Assembly: GCF_042681825.1 (NCBI RefSeq)
Contig: NZ_JBHUGH010000037.1
Span: 1 to 64,000 of the forward strand
Direction of reading: 5' to 3'
Length of the DNA: 64,000 nt
DNA from: Halodurantibacterium flavum
GTDB lineage: Bacteria > Pseudomonadota > Alphaproteobacteria > Rhodobacterales > Rhodobacteraceae
The stretch's first letter is position 1, and every line of letters starts with the position of its first letter. A program made the translations under genes and the position numbers. Below are positions 43,038 to 53,337 of the stretch, one piece after another. The notes beneath the pieces are model-generated. The model ran no database searches and was not told where the DNA came from. It was given only the letters and a program-made list of their open reading frames with translations.

Positions 43038-43379
43038 TCACACCCTTTCGACGGTCACGCGGTCGGGATAGAAGGACAGATAGCCGCCGATCCGCTCGGC
43101 ACCCGGCAGCGGGTCTTCATAGGACCAGCAGGCATCCGGGATCGTGGCGCTTTTGGCCACGAGGTTGAAATAGCTCGCCTCGCCCTTGCGCGGGCAGCGG
43201 GTGCGGCTGTCGGACCGGTCAAGGAACGCCATCGCGACATCTTCGCGCGGGAAGTAGATGACGGGGGCCAGCCCGGCCTCGATCACCTCCAACCCGTTAA
43301 CGGACTCCGCGATGACGGCGCCGCCCGCCCGGACGACCCATGTCCCCTCGGCCTTCCGGATCACAAGGTCTCTTGTCAT
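43038..43379 (-). CDS. DUF427 domain-containing protein
   Basis: The 113-residue protein begins MTRDLVIRKAEGTWVVRAGG, from a start at 43379 backed by GGAGGAAGATC. The family features are present: VIAESVNGLEVIEAG, VIYFPREDVAMAFL, the CPRKGEASYFNLV core and the SYEDPLPGAERIGGYLSFYP end. The biochemical role is unknown. It appears to be a single-gene unit. Confidence 0.88.
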   Translation of the reverse strand: MTRDLVIRKAEGTWVVRAGGAVIAESVNGLEVIEAGLAPVIYFPREDVAMAFLDRSDSRTRCPRKGEASYFNLVAKSATIPDACWSYEDPLPGAERIGGYLSFYPDRVTVERV

Positions 43380-43453
43380 GATCTTCCTCCACGCAATCGC
43401 GGGTTCAGTAACCATGCACAGGATGACATTAACATGTCACCCGGCGCAGCATG

Positions 43454-45253
43454 TCAGACCGGCGCGGTCGCGGCGATCAGCCAGTCCGCCGTCTCGCCCC
43501 CCATCTCGCCGCTCAAAAGCGGGAGGAGTTCGTCCCGAACCCGCGCGTGATAGGCGTTCAGCCAGTCGCGTTCGTCACCCGAAAGCATCTCGGCCACGAT
43601 CAGCCGCCGGTCGATCGGGCAGAGCGTCAGCGTCTCGAAGGAGAGCATTGCCCGGTCGTCGGCGCCAGCGAGCGGGGGCGCCTCTTGCACCACGATCAGG
43701 TTCTCGATCCGGATGCCGAAGGCGCCGGGGCGGTAATAGCCCGGCTCATTGGACAGGATCATCCCGGGTTCCAGCGGCACCTCACCCGTGCGGGCGATCC
43801 GTTGCGGACCTTCATGCACCGAAAGGAACGCGCCCACCCCGTGCCCCGTGCCATGATCGTAATCCTGCCCGGCCAGCCAGAGCGGATAGCGCGCCAGCGC
43901 GTCGATATCGCGCCCGGCCCGACCTTTCGGAAAGCGCGCGCGGGAAATCGCGATCATCCCCTGCAGGACGCGGGTGAAGGCGCGGCGTTCGTCCTCGCCC
44001 GCCCGACCACGGGCGACCGTCCGGGTGATGTCGGTCGTGCCATCGGCATATTGCCCGCCTGAATCGACCAGCAGGATCTGCCCGTCCGCGACCGGGCGGT
44101 TCGTATCCTCGGTCACGCGGTAATGGACGATGGCGCCGTTCGGACCCGCACCGGCGATGGTATCAAAGCTGATGTCGCGCAAGAGGTCGGAGGCCGCGCG
44201 AAAGGCTTCCAGCTTGCGCGCCACGTCGATTTCCGTCAGCGCCCCGGTCTCGCCGTCAAGCCAGGCGAGGAATTTGACCATCGCCACCCCGTCGCGCAGA
44301 TGCGCCGCCCGGGCGCCGGCCAGTTCGGCCGCGTTCTTGCGCGCCTTTGGCAGGATGCAGGGGTCCGCTGCCCAGACCGGTGGCTCTGACAGCCAGTCAG
44401 ACACGGCAAGGGGGGCGCTTGCCTTGTCCACGCGCACCGGGCCAGAGAGGGCCTGCAGCGCGTGACCAAAGGCGGAAGGCGGATGAATATCGACGCCTTC
44501 GGTCACCTCGGGCGGCAGCCCTTCGATCTTGGCCGGGTCGATGAAAAGGGAAAGGCGCGCATCGGCGTGCAGGATTGCAAAAGCATGGACGACCGGGTTG
44601 CGGGGGATGTCCGCGCCGCGGATGTTGAGCAGCCAGCAGATGCTGTCGGGCAGGGTGATGACCGCGGCGCGCTGGCCCTGGTCCCTCAGGGTCTGGGCCA
44701 GCCGCGCGCGTTTGTCGGCGCTGCTTTCCCCGGCGAGGTCCAGCGGATGCGCTGTCACGGGCGCGGCAGGCGGGGCGGGCTGATCCGGCCACACGCGGTC
44801 GATCAGGTTTTCGCAGCGGCGCAGGGCAACGCCCGTCCCGGCCAGCGCGGTTTCCAGTTTCTGGATTTCCTCGGCGCTGTGCAGCCAGGGGTCAAAGCCC
44901 ACCACACCCTCGCCGAGGTTCCGGGCAAGCCATTCCCCATGCGAGGTTTCCGGCCAGTCGACCGGGCTGAAGGCCGAAAGATCGACCTGCGACCGCACCT
45001 GAAGCCGGTAGCGCCCGTCGACGAAGACCGCCGCCCGGTCTTCCAGCGCGATGCAGAACCCCGCCGATCCGGTAAAGCCCGTCAGCCAGGCCAGCCGGTC
45101 ATCGCGCGGCGCCACATATTCGCCCTGATGTGCATCGCTGCGCGGGATCAGGAAACCGGCAAGCCCCTCATCGCTCATCGCCGCCCGCAGCGCGGCAAGG
45201 CGCGGCGGCCCCTGTTCCGGGCGGGTCGTGGCCGTGAAACCCTGAAATGTCAC
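43454..45253 (-). CDS. Xaa-Pro aminopeptidase (M24B, aminopeptidase P family)
   Basis: The 599-residue three-domain enzyme removes N-terminal residues preceding proline. The C-terminal pita-bread domain has the metal ligands in LLVDSGGQYADGTTDITRT, the HGTGHGVGAFLSVHEGP histidine region and GMILSNEPGYY. Its size corresponds to the long eukaryote-like aminopeptidase P form common in Alphaproteobacteria. The start overlaps the cobT stop by 4 bases. Confidence 0.93.
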   Translation of the reverse strand: MTFQGFTATTRPEQGPPRLAALRAAMSDEGLAGFLIPRSDAHQGEYVAPRDDRLAWLTGFTGSAGFCIALEDRAAVFVDGRYRLQVRSQVDLSAFSPVDWPETSHGEWLARNLGEGVVGFDPWLHSAEEIQKLETALAGTGVALRRCENLIDRVWPDQPAPPAAPVTAHPLDLAGESSADKRARLAQTLRDQGQRAAVITLPDSICWLLNIRGADIPRNPVVHAFAILHADARLSLFIDPAKIEGLPPEVTEGVDIHPPSAFGHALQALSGPVRVDKASAPLAVSDWLSEPPVWAADPCILPKARKNAAELAGARAAHLRDGVAMVKFLAWLDGETGALTEIDVARKLEAFRAASDLLRDISFDTIAGAGPNGAIVHYRVTEDTNRPVADGQILLVDSGGQYADGTTDITRTVARGRAGEDERRAFTRVLQGMIAISRARFPKGRAGRDIDALARYPLWLAGQDYDHGTGHGVGAFLSVHEGPQRIARTGEVPLEPGMILSNEPGYYRPGAFGIRIENLIVVQEAPPLAGADDRAMLSFETLTLCPIDRRLIVAEMLSGDERDWLNAYHARVRDELLPLLSGEMGGETADWLIAATAPV

Positions 45254-47115
45254 CGTCTGATCCCCATCACCCGGGCCCGCGCGCGCGGGTCCGCATCGAA
45301 AAGCGCGGCCAGTTGTTCGGTCATCGCACCGGCCAGTTGTTCCACATCGGTGATCGTGACGGCCCGGTCGTAGTAACGGGTCACATCATGGCCGATCCCG
45401 ATTGCAAGAAGCTCGACCGCCTTGCGGCGTTCGACCATGCCGATCACGTCGCGCAGGTGCTTTTCCAGATAGCTGGCGGGATTGACCGAGAGGGTGGAAT
45501 CATCGACAGGCGCACCGTCGGAAATCACCATCAGGATCTTGCGCGCCTCGGGCCGTGTCAGCATCCGGCGATGCGCCCATTCCAGGGCCTCGCCGTCGAT
45601 GTTTTCCTTGAGCAGCCCCTCTTTCATCATCAGGCCCAGATTGGGCCGGACCCGTCGCCAGGGCGCATCGGCGGATTTGTAGATGATGTGCCGCAGATCG
45701 TTGAGCCGCCCGGGCTGCTGGCTCCGCCCCTCGGCCAGCCAGCGTTCGCGGCTCTGGCCGCCCTTCCAGGCGCGGGTTGTAAAGCCCAGGATCTCGACCT
45801 TGACCTGACACCGTTCCAGCGTGCGGGCCAGAACATCGGCGCAGATCGCCGCGATCGAGATCGGCCGCCCCCGCATCGAGCCCGAATTGTCGAGGAGCAG
45901 CGTGACGACCGTGTCGCGGAACTCGGTATCCTTTTCCACCTTGAAGCTGAGCGGCGTTGTCGGGTTTGCCACCACACGCGCCAGACGTCCGGCATCGAGC
46001 ACGCCTTCCTCCCGGTCGAATTCCCAGCTCCGGCTCTGTTGCGCCTGAAGCCTGCGTTGCAGCTTGTTCGCAAGCCGGCTGACCGCCCCCTTGAGCGGTT
46101 CGAGCTGCTGGTCGAGATAGGCCCGCAGCCGTTCGAGCTCGGCCGGTTCGGCGAGCTCTTCGGCGCGGATCTCCTCATCGAACGCGGTGGTGAAGACCTT
46201 GTAGGCCGGGTCCGCGTCGGAATGGGGGGCAGGGGGCGGCGGTTCATGCGGGGCCTCGCCCTCGGGCATGTCCGCGTCTTCCTGCATCTCCAGTTCGGCA
46301 CTGTCGTCGACCGTGGCCTGCGCCTGGCTCATGTCCTGGTTCTGCTCGGCGGGCTCTTCGTTGCCGCTCTCGGATTCGTCGGTCTTCTCGTCGTCCTGCG
46401 ACTGCTTGTCCGGGTTTTCCTCTTCTTGCGTCTCGGCCTCGTCGCCCTCATCCTCATCGGGCTGGTCGGGGTCGTCGCCAAGCTGATCGCCATAGCCAAG
46501 ATCGGTGATGACCTGCCGGGCAAAGCGGGCAAAGGCCTTCTGGTCGCCCAGCACCTCTTCCAGCGCGCCGAGCGTGCCGCCGGCCTGCTGTTCGATGAAG
46601 GGGCGCCACAGCTCCATCACGTTGGCCGCGTCGCGGGGCAGCGCCCGCCCGGTTGCCAGATGGCGCAGCAGATAGCCGGCCGCCGTGGCAAGGGGCGCAT
46701 CGGCGGGCTGGGTGATCTGGCCATAACCCTTGCGCGCGGCATCATGGGCGATGCGCGCGTCGATATTGCCGGCGGTGCCGGGCATGTGCCGGGCGCCCAC
46801 CGCCTCGCATCGCGCGGTTTCCAGCGCCTCGTAAAGGTCGCGGGCCACGTTCCCTTCGGGGGCATAGCGGCTGTGGGTCGCCGTGTCGTGGAACCGGCGG
46901 CGCAGCGCAAAGGCATCCGCCGTGCCGCGCGCCAGCAGGACCTCGTCGCGCGTCATGCGGCGGCTGACCTGCGGCAGGCGCATCGCATCGCCGGTCATGC
47001 CCGGCGGGTCGACCGAATAGGTGACGGCCATATCCGGATCATGCGCCATGGTGCGCGTGGCCTCGGCCAGGGCCTTCTTGAACGGTTCGGCGGGGTTGTC
47101 GTCGCGCCTTGTCAT
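45250..47115 (-). CDS. cobT: Aerobic cobaltochelatase subunit CobT
   Basis: CobT, with CobS and CobN, inserts cobalt into hydrogenobyrinic acid a,c-diamide in aerobic B12 synthesis. The 621-residue protein has a long Asp/Glu-rich linker (about residues 205-300) and a C-terminal vWA domain with the metal-ion motif LLLDNSGSMRGRP. It follows cobS after 30 bases. The large CobN subunit is not in the window. Confidence 0.95.
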   Translation of the reverse strand: MTRRDDNPAEPFKKALAEATRTMAHDPDMAVTYSVDPPGMTGDAMRLPQVSRRMTRDEVLLARGTADAFALRRRFHDTATHSRYAPEGNVARDLYEALETARCEAVGARHMPGTAGNIDARIAHDAARKGYGQITQPADAPLATAAGYLLRHLATGRALPRDAANVMELWRPFIEQQAGGTLGALEEVLGDQKAFARFARQVITDLGYGDQLGDDPDQPDEDEGDEAETQEEENPDKQSQDDEKTDESESGNEEPAEQNQDMSQAQATVDDSAELEMQEDADMPEGEAPHEPPPPAPHSDADPAYKVFTTAFDEEIRAEELAEPAELERLRAYLDQQLEPLKGAVSRLANKLQRRLQAQQSRSWEFDREEGVLDAGRLARVVANPTTPLSFKVEKDTEFRDTVVTLLLDNSGSMRGRPISIAAICADVLARTLERCQVKVEILGFTTRAWKGGQSRERWLAEGRSQQPGRLNDLRHIIYKSADAPWRRVRPNLGLMMKEGLLKENIDGEALEWAHRRMLTRPEARKILMVISDGAPVDDSTLSVNPASYLEKHLRDVIGMVERRKAVELLAIGIGHDVTRYYDRAVTITDVEQLAGAMTEQLAALFDADPRARARVMGIRR

Positions 47116-47145
47116 GGCCTCGGGCCCTGTTCGATGCGGACCGCG

Positions 47146-48132
47146 TCAGCCAAGGCTGCCGCTCACCGCGCTTTCGGGAAGCTCCTCATCAAAGCAGCGC
47201 TGATAGAACTCGGCCACGGTCTGGCGTTCCAACTCGTCGCATTTGTTCATGAAGGTCAGCCGGAACGCATAGCCCACGTCCCGGAAGATGCGTGCATTTT
47301 CCGCCCATGCGATCACGGTGCGCGGCGACATCACGGTGGACAGATCGCCGTTCATGAAGGCCGTGCGGGTCAGGTCCGCAACCGTCACCATCTGGCTGAT
47401 CTGGCGGCGACCCTTTTCGTTGTTGTAATGCGGGTTCTTGGCCAAGACGATCGCGGCCTCGGCGTCATGGCTGAGGTAGTTGAGCGTCGCGACAAGACTC
47501 CAGCGGTCCATCTGGCCCTGGTTGATCTGCTGCGTACCGTGGTAAAGGCCGGTCGTGTCGCCCAGGCCGACGGTGTTCGCCGTCGCAAAAAGCCGGAAGC
47601 AGGGATGCGGGGTGATGATCTCGTTCTGGTCAAGGAGTGTGAGCTTGCCGTCGGTTTCCAGAACCCGCTGAATCACGAACATCACATCGGCGCGGCCGGC
47701 ATCGTATTCGTCAAAGACGATGGCACAGGGGTTGCGGAGCGCCCAGGGCAGGATGCCCTCCTGGAACTGGGTCACCTGCTTGCCGTCGACCAGCTTGATC
47801 GCGTCCTTGCCGATCAGGTCGATCCGGCTGACATGGCTGTCGAGGTTCACGCGTACGCAGGGCCAGTTGAGCCGTGCCGCAACCTGTTCGATATGGCTCG
47901 ATTTCCCGGTGCCGTGATAGCCCTGGATCATCACGCGGCGGTTGTACTGGAACCCGGCAAGGATGGCGAGCGTGGTGTCCCGGTCGAACTTGTAGGTGGT
48001 GTCGATATCCGGAACGCGGTCGCTGCGTTCGGCAAAGCCCTTGACGACCATGTCGCTTTCGATGCCGAACACATCGCGGACCGAAAGCTCCTCGGTCGGT
48101 TTGCCCATCTTCTCCATCGTTCCGTCCGCCAT
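47146..48132 (-). CDS. cobS: Aerobic cobaltochelatase AAA+ subunit CobS
   Basis: CobS is the AAA+ motor of the cobaltochelatase. It has Walker A GYHGTGKSSH, Walker B AIVFDEYDAGRAD and the ATANTVGLGDTTG sensor region. The start at 48132 (MADGTMEKMGKPTEEL) is preceded by AGAGGACAC; the longer ORF upstream overlaps the J-domain gene and is not used. Length is 328. Confidence 0.96.
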   Translation of the reverse strand: MADGTMEKMGKPTEELSVRDVFGIESDMVVKGFAERSDRVPDIDTTYKFDRDTTLAILAGFQYNRRVMIQGYHGTGKSSHIEQVAARLNWPCVRVNLDSHVSRIDLIGKDAIKLVDGKQVTQFQEGILPWALRNPCAIVFDEYDAGRADVMFVIQRVLETDGKLTLLDQNEIITPHPCFRLFATANTVGLGDTTGLYHGTQQINQGQMDRWSLVATLNYLSHDAEAAIVLAKNPHYNNEKGRRQISQMVTVADLTRTAFMNGDLSTVMSPRTVIAWAENARIFRDVGYAFRLTFMNKCDELERQTVAEFYQRCFDEELPESAVSGSLG

Positions 48133-48209
48133 CGTGTCCTCTTTAGCCGCGCGTGCCGTCACCCGCTTTGTGTAAACATATCCGTCGCCCCCGCAAGGGC
48201 GGGCTGCGA

Positions 48210-48833
48210 TCAGTCGCGGAAGTTGCGGCTGTCCTTGATCTGGTCCCAGGCCCAGACGACCTCTTGCAGGCGGTCCTCGTCGTCGCGGTTGCCGCCGTTC
48301 ATGTCCGGGTGCAGGTCCTTCACAAGGCTCTTGTACTGCTTGCGGATCTCGGTGCGGGTCCAGTGATCGCGGGCCTCCAGGATCTCGATCGCGCGGCGTT
48401 CCGTGGGCGGCAGGCGCCGGGCCTGCGCGGCGGCCGCAGCCGGGTTCGGGGTGGCCTTCTCGCCCAGAAAGCTGTGCGGGTCCTCGATGCCCAGCCGCGC
48501 CCAGGAGCGGCTGTCTTCGCGCATCGGTTTCGTCTCCCGGCCCCAGACGCGGTCGGTGTTCATGAACTTCTGGAATTCCTCTTCGGTCTGGCCGGTGAAG
48601 AAGTTCCACTTGGTATTGTATTCGCGCACATGGTCCTTGCAGAACCAGTAATATTCATCCAGCCGCTCGGGCGAGCGCGGCGCGCGATATTGCCCGACCT
48701 CGTTGCAGCCGGGGCTTTCGCATTTCCGCGTCGACGTCTCGAACGCGCCGGACATGCCACGCTTTCCCTTGTTGCGCCGCTTTTTGTCGCTGGAAACGCG
48801 CATGTCAAAATCAAATGGCGATCGACTTGTCAT
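48210..48833 (-). CDS. J-domain (DnaJ-class) protein with N-terminal Cys cluster
   Basis: The 207-residue protein ends in a J domain: RRAIEILEARDHWTRTEIRK, then LVKDLHPDMNGG with the HPD tripeptide. Its first half has a Cys cluster (CESPGCNE and WFCKDHV) that may bind zinc, and the conserved YNTKWNFFTGQTEEE segment. It lies directly upstream of cobS/cobT on the same strand with a 77-base gap. A chaperone function for Hsp70 is inferred from the J domain; the client is unknown. Confidence 0.88.
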   Translation of the reverse strand: MTSRSPFDFDMRVSSDKKRRNKGKRGMSGAFETSTRKCESPGCNEVGQYRAPRSPERLDEYYWFCKDHVREYNTKWNFFTGQTEEEFQKFMNTDRVWGRETKPMREDSRSWARLGIEDPHSFLGEKATPNPAAAAAQARRLPPTERRAIEILEARDHWTRTEIRKQYKSLVKDLHPDMNGGNRDDEDRLQEVVWAWDQIKDSRNFRD

Positions 48834-48908
48834 CGGAGAGGCCCTTTTCGACTCGGACGCAGCAGTCTAAGCCTTTGCGCGGTGTGTTGAAGGGGTTGAC
48901 AGGAAAAA

Positions 48909-49166
48909 ATGAAACTCAGCGATCAAATTCACGCTGCGCTGCAGGCCGCTTTCTCACCGCGTCAGCTGGAAGTCGTCGACGACAGTGAGTCCCACCGCGG
49001 CCATGGCGGCTGGCGCGAGGGTGGCGAGACCCATTTCAATGTGTTGATCCGCGCGGACGTGTTCAAGGGCATGTCCCGGGTCGCGCGCCACCGCGCGGTT
49101 CATGCGGCACTGGGACAGCCGGTCATCGACCGGATTCACGCGCTGTCGCTGGATATCGACGCCTGA
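48909..49166 (+). CDS. BolA family protein
   Basis: The 85-residue protein has the BolA core: LEVVDDSESHRGHGG, THFNVLIRADVFKGMSRVARHRAVHAAL and the final HALSLDIDA. The conserved His residues that bind Fe-S together with monothiol glutaredoxin are present. It is divergent from the J-domain gene. AGGAAAAA precedes the ATG. Confidence 0.92.
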   Translation: MKLSDQIHAALQAAFSPRQLEVVDDSESHRGHGGWREGGETHFNVLIRADVFKGMSRVARHRAVHAALGQPVIDRIHALSLDIDA

Positions 49167-49182
49167 TGGGCGAGCCGCGCGG

Positions 49183-49719
49183 TCACTCGCCGCGCGGGGT
49201 CGGGCCCTCGGGCTGGATGCGCTGGATCGGCGTTATGGTGGCCTGTTTCGCCGCAGGACGCGCCGGGCGGATCGGGCCAAGACGCGGCGCGCGTCCGTCT
49301 TCCGCATCCGGGCGGAGCGAGGCTGCAGCCGCCGCCGGAGAAGGCGCGGCGGACCCATGCGCTTGCGGAGGCGGTGCGACGGGCTGAACCTGCGGCTCGC
49401 GGAACTCGGCCGCGGGGCTGTGCCGTTCCAGCGCGGGCTCCTTCAGGCGCGGTGTGTCGGACAAGACGGCGTCCTGGGCTTCGTCATGCTGCGCACGGCG
49501 AAACACCAGAAGGTTCTGGTAAGAGGTTTCCCGCTTGAACAGGCCCTTGCGTTCCTCGCAGGGGAGCGTCTCGGCACGCTGATATTCCCAGCCCTGCAGC
49601 GCCATGTCGTTCATCACCTGGCTGATCGTCTGGGCAAAGCGTTCCCGCTCATCCCGCACGCCGCGCAGCTTGGCCCCCCGGACGGGGGCGGGGATCACCT
49701 TGTATTCGTAACGTGCCAT
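49183..49719 (-). CDS. DUF4177 domain-containing protein
   Basis: The 178-residue protein begins MARYEYKVIPAPVRGAKLRG. The N-terminal DUF4177 fold (to about residue 75, with NDMALQGWEYQRAETLPCEE) is followed by a long Ala/Pro/Arg-rich tail of low complexity. The start at 49719 has GGAG upstream. Function is unknown. It follows gatB on the same strand after 78 bases. Confidence 0.8.
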   Translation of the reverse strand: MARYEYKVIPAPVRGAKLRGVRDERERFAQTISQVMNDMALQGWEYQRAETLPCEERKGLFKRETSYQNLLVFRRAQHDEAQDAVLSDTPRLKEPALERHSPAAEFREPQVQPVAPPPQAHGSAAPSPAAAAASLRPDAEDGRAPRLGPIRPARPAAKQATITPIQRIQPEGPTPRGE

Positions 49720-49797
49720 GGCCCGACTCCTTGGTTCCGGCAGTGTAACACGGGCCCCGCCGGACGCGCCCGATATCTCAACGCGCAAGGGCCTGCG

Positions 49798-51309
<1,512 letters not shown>

Positions 51310-51535
51310 CGGTCATCCTTTCGGGCTTGCGCTGTTCTAGGGCAGGCGCCCGAACGGGGCAAGAGCCGCCGCACCGGCGCCCGCACCGGCGCCCCATGTG
51401 CAGGATTCCGCCGACGCTCTCGCGGCTTTCCGCCAATGGCGCGCCGTGCCTGAAACTGGGTTGTTGATGTAGGGCGGGGTTCTCTGCATCGTCCGCAAGC
51501 CGCGCAACGGGCTGCGGTGCTGACACGGGTTACCG

Positions 51536-52144
51536 ATGTTTCCTGCCAAGATCCTCCGCCGCGCCATTCTGGCCATGGTCATCGCTCTGCCGGCCGCCTG
51601 TGGCGCGACCGTCGAGCAAAGCGAAAGCACCGCCCTTCCCGTGACGCGCTGGGATCACCGCCCCGAGGCCGAGCTCTGGACCCGGGCCGCGCTTGACGCA
51701 GTCGAAAGCCACGGCGCGGCGCTGCCTGCCACCCTGCCTGCGGATATCGAGACTTTCTGCCCCGGCTATGCGAGCGCCTCGGAAGAGGATCGCGCGGCGT
51801 TCTGGGTGGGCCTCATGTCGGCGTTGGCCCGGTATGAAAGCACCTGGCGCCCCGAGGCTGCGGGTGCTGGTGGACGCTACCGTGGCCTGCTGCAGATCTC
51901 GCCCGATACCGCGCGGAACTATGGCTGTGCCGCGACAGGCAGCGGCCTTTACGACGGGGCCGCCAACCTGTCCTGCGCGATCCGCATCGCGTCGCGTCAG
52001 GTCTCGCGCACGGGCGTCGTCGCAGGCCGCCCCGGCGCATGGGGCGGTGTCGCCGCCGACTGGATGCCGATGCGGGATGCCAGCAAGCGCGCCGAGATCG
52101 CGCGCTGGACGTCCAGCCAGAATTACTGCCAGCGCCGCGCCTGA
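51536..52144 (+). CDS. Lytic transglycosylase-like (SLT) lipoprotein
   Basis: The 202-residue protein starts with a lipoprotein signal peptide (MFPAKILRRAILAMVIALPA, lipobox PAAC). The SLT-like section is SALARYESTWRPEAAG, with the presumed catalytic Glu, followed by GLLQISPDTARNYGC. Cysteines at 132-region, 146-region and the C-terminal CQRRA may form a disulfide. It probably cleaves or binds peptidoglycan from the periplasm. Confidence 0.8.
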   Translation: MFPAKILRRAILAMVIALPAACGATVEQSESTALPVTRWDHRPEAELWTRAALDAVESHGAALPATLPADIETFCPGYASASEEDRAAFWVGLMSALARYESTWRPEAAGAGGRYRGLLQISPDTARNYGCAATGSGLYDGAANLSCAIRIASRQVSRTGVVAGRPGAWGGVAADWMPMRDASKRAEIARWTSSQNYCQRRA

Positions 52145-52147
52145 CCT

Positions 52148-52261
52148 TCAGGGCAGGGGACGCAGCCTTTCAGACCGGGCCACAGCTTCACGGCGGTCCG
52201 GCTGCAGCCAGTTGCGGATCGTGACATAGGCGAAACCGAGGATCAGCAGACGTATCAGCAT
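52148..52261 (-). CDS. Small membrane peptide, 37 residues
   Basis: The reverse strand encodes a peptide beginning MLIRLLILGFAYVTIRNWLQ and ending RLRPLP. It has one hydrophobic segment followed by a basic Arg-rich tail. CGGAGC is upstream of the ATG at about 9 bases. It fits neatly between the stop of the SLT-like gene and the acyltransferase gene. I know no homologue; the composition is that of a genuine single-pass peptide. Confidence 0.5.
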   Translation of the reverse strand: MLIRLLILGFAYVTIRNWLQPDRREAVARSERLRPLP

Positions 52262-52326
52262 GGGAGTGCTCCGCTTGGGGTTTGGGGATCATTCCCTCAA
52301 CACTGGGGCGCGCCCCCGGTTCCCCC

Positions 52327-53226
52327 TCAGGCTGTTCCGCTGGTCTGGACCGGACGGCGCAGCCATTGCGGCAGGCCCGTCATCTGCACGATGGACACCG
52401 CCGGCGCATGGCTTCCGCCCAGCCGCAGCGTCTCATGCCGCAAGAGGTCGATGCCGTCCTGCGCGTTTTCCGGCAAGCGGTCCGGCGCCACCGGGACACC
52501 CACGGTCACCGCAAAGGGCTGACGATGCTTGTTCAGCGTCTCATGGAACAGCGTGATGTCGCGCAGCGTCGGGTGGATGAGGTCAAAGAGGTAGAACAGC
52601 GAGGAATTCCGCGCCCGGATATTGATCGGCACGACCGGCAGATCGAACTTGCGCGCGATCATCGCCGCCGAGGTCATCCAGGGACGTTCGTGCAGCCGAA
52701 GCCCGCGCCGTTGCGCCAGCCGCCCCGACGGAAAGATCACGCCAAGCCGCCCGGCCTCGATCGCGCGGCGGGTATATTCCATCGTTTCACGGGTCTTGGC
52801 GCGGCTGCGCTTTTCCGCGCGCCATTCCACCGGGGCTATCAGATCTTCCATCTGCGGCAGGACGCGCAGGATGTCGCGGTTGGCGTAAAAGAACAGGTCC
52901 GGACGCAGCGGCGCGAGCAGCGAATGCAGGATTATCCCGTCCGCAATCCCGGTCGGATGGTTCGCCACGACCAGCGCAGGGCCCTGACGGGGCAGGTTTT
53001 CAAGCCCGCTCACCGTCACCTGGCGGGCGATCATGCGCGCCATCTGCGCCATGATATAGGGCGTGGGCAGGTCGCGGATTTCGTCCGCGATCCGGATGGT
53101 GCGGCCATATCCCAACATCGAGGACAACAGCCGCAGGGCCATCGCGTGATGGGGGCGCCCGCTGAAAAGCCAGGGCGCGCGTTCCGCGATCAGGGGGTCG
53201 ATTCGATCTTTCATCATCACTGGCAT
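52327..53226 (-). CDS. Lysophospholipid / ornithine-lipid-type acyltransferase
   Basis: The 299-residue protein has the PlsC-type acyltransferase motifs: ALVVANHPTGIADGI (catalytic His and Asp), FFYANRDIL and VIFPSGRLAQRRG. Spacing and the NHPxG form resemble the OlsB/hemolysin-like branch rather than classic PlsC. It has no clear transmembrane helix, so it would be membrane-associated. The acyl acceptor is uncertain. Confidence 0.85.
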   Translation of the reverse strand: MPVMMKDRIDPLIAERAPWLFSGRPHHAMALRLLSSMLGYGRTIRIADEIRDLPTPYIMAQMARMIARQVTVSGLENLPRQGPALVVANHPTGIADGIILHSLLAPLRPDLFFYANRDILRVLPQMEDLIAPVEWRAEKRSRAKTRETMEYTRRAIEAGRLGVIFPSGRLAQRRGLRLHERPWMTSAAMIARKFDLPVVPINIRARNSSLFYLFDLIHPTLRDITLFHETLNKHRQPFAVTVGVPVAPDRLPENAQDGIDLLRHETLRLGGSHAPAVSIVQMTGLPQWLRRPVQTSGTA

Positions 53227-53337
53227 CTTTGCAGGGCGCCAAACTGTCGCAGCTTCCTCACAAAGCTATGACATCGTCGAACTTTGTCGAGGGGGCGGGG
53301 AAATTTCCTTGTCCCCGGCCCCCCGCGCCGGCGGGAT

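Noticed and set aside
45247..48366. Long plus-strand open frame of over 1000 codons
   Set aside because: It is antisense to cobT and cobS, whose vWA and AAA+ motifs are clear; no family motif is seen in the antisense frame.
48133..48609. Upstream extension of cobS
   Set aside because: The frame is open but overlaps the J-domain gene in antisense-like composition; the family start is at 48132 with a ribosome site.
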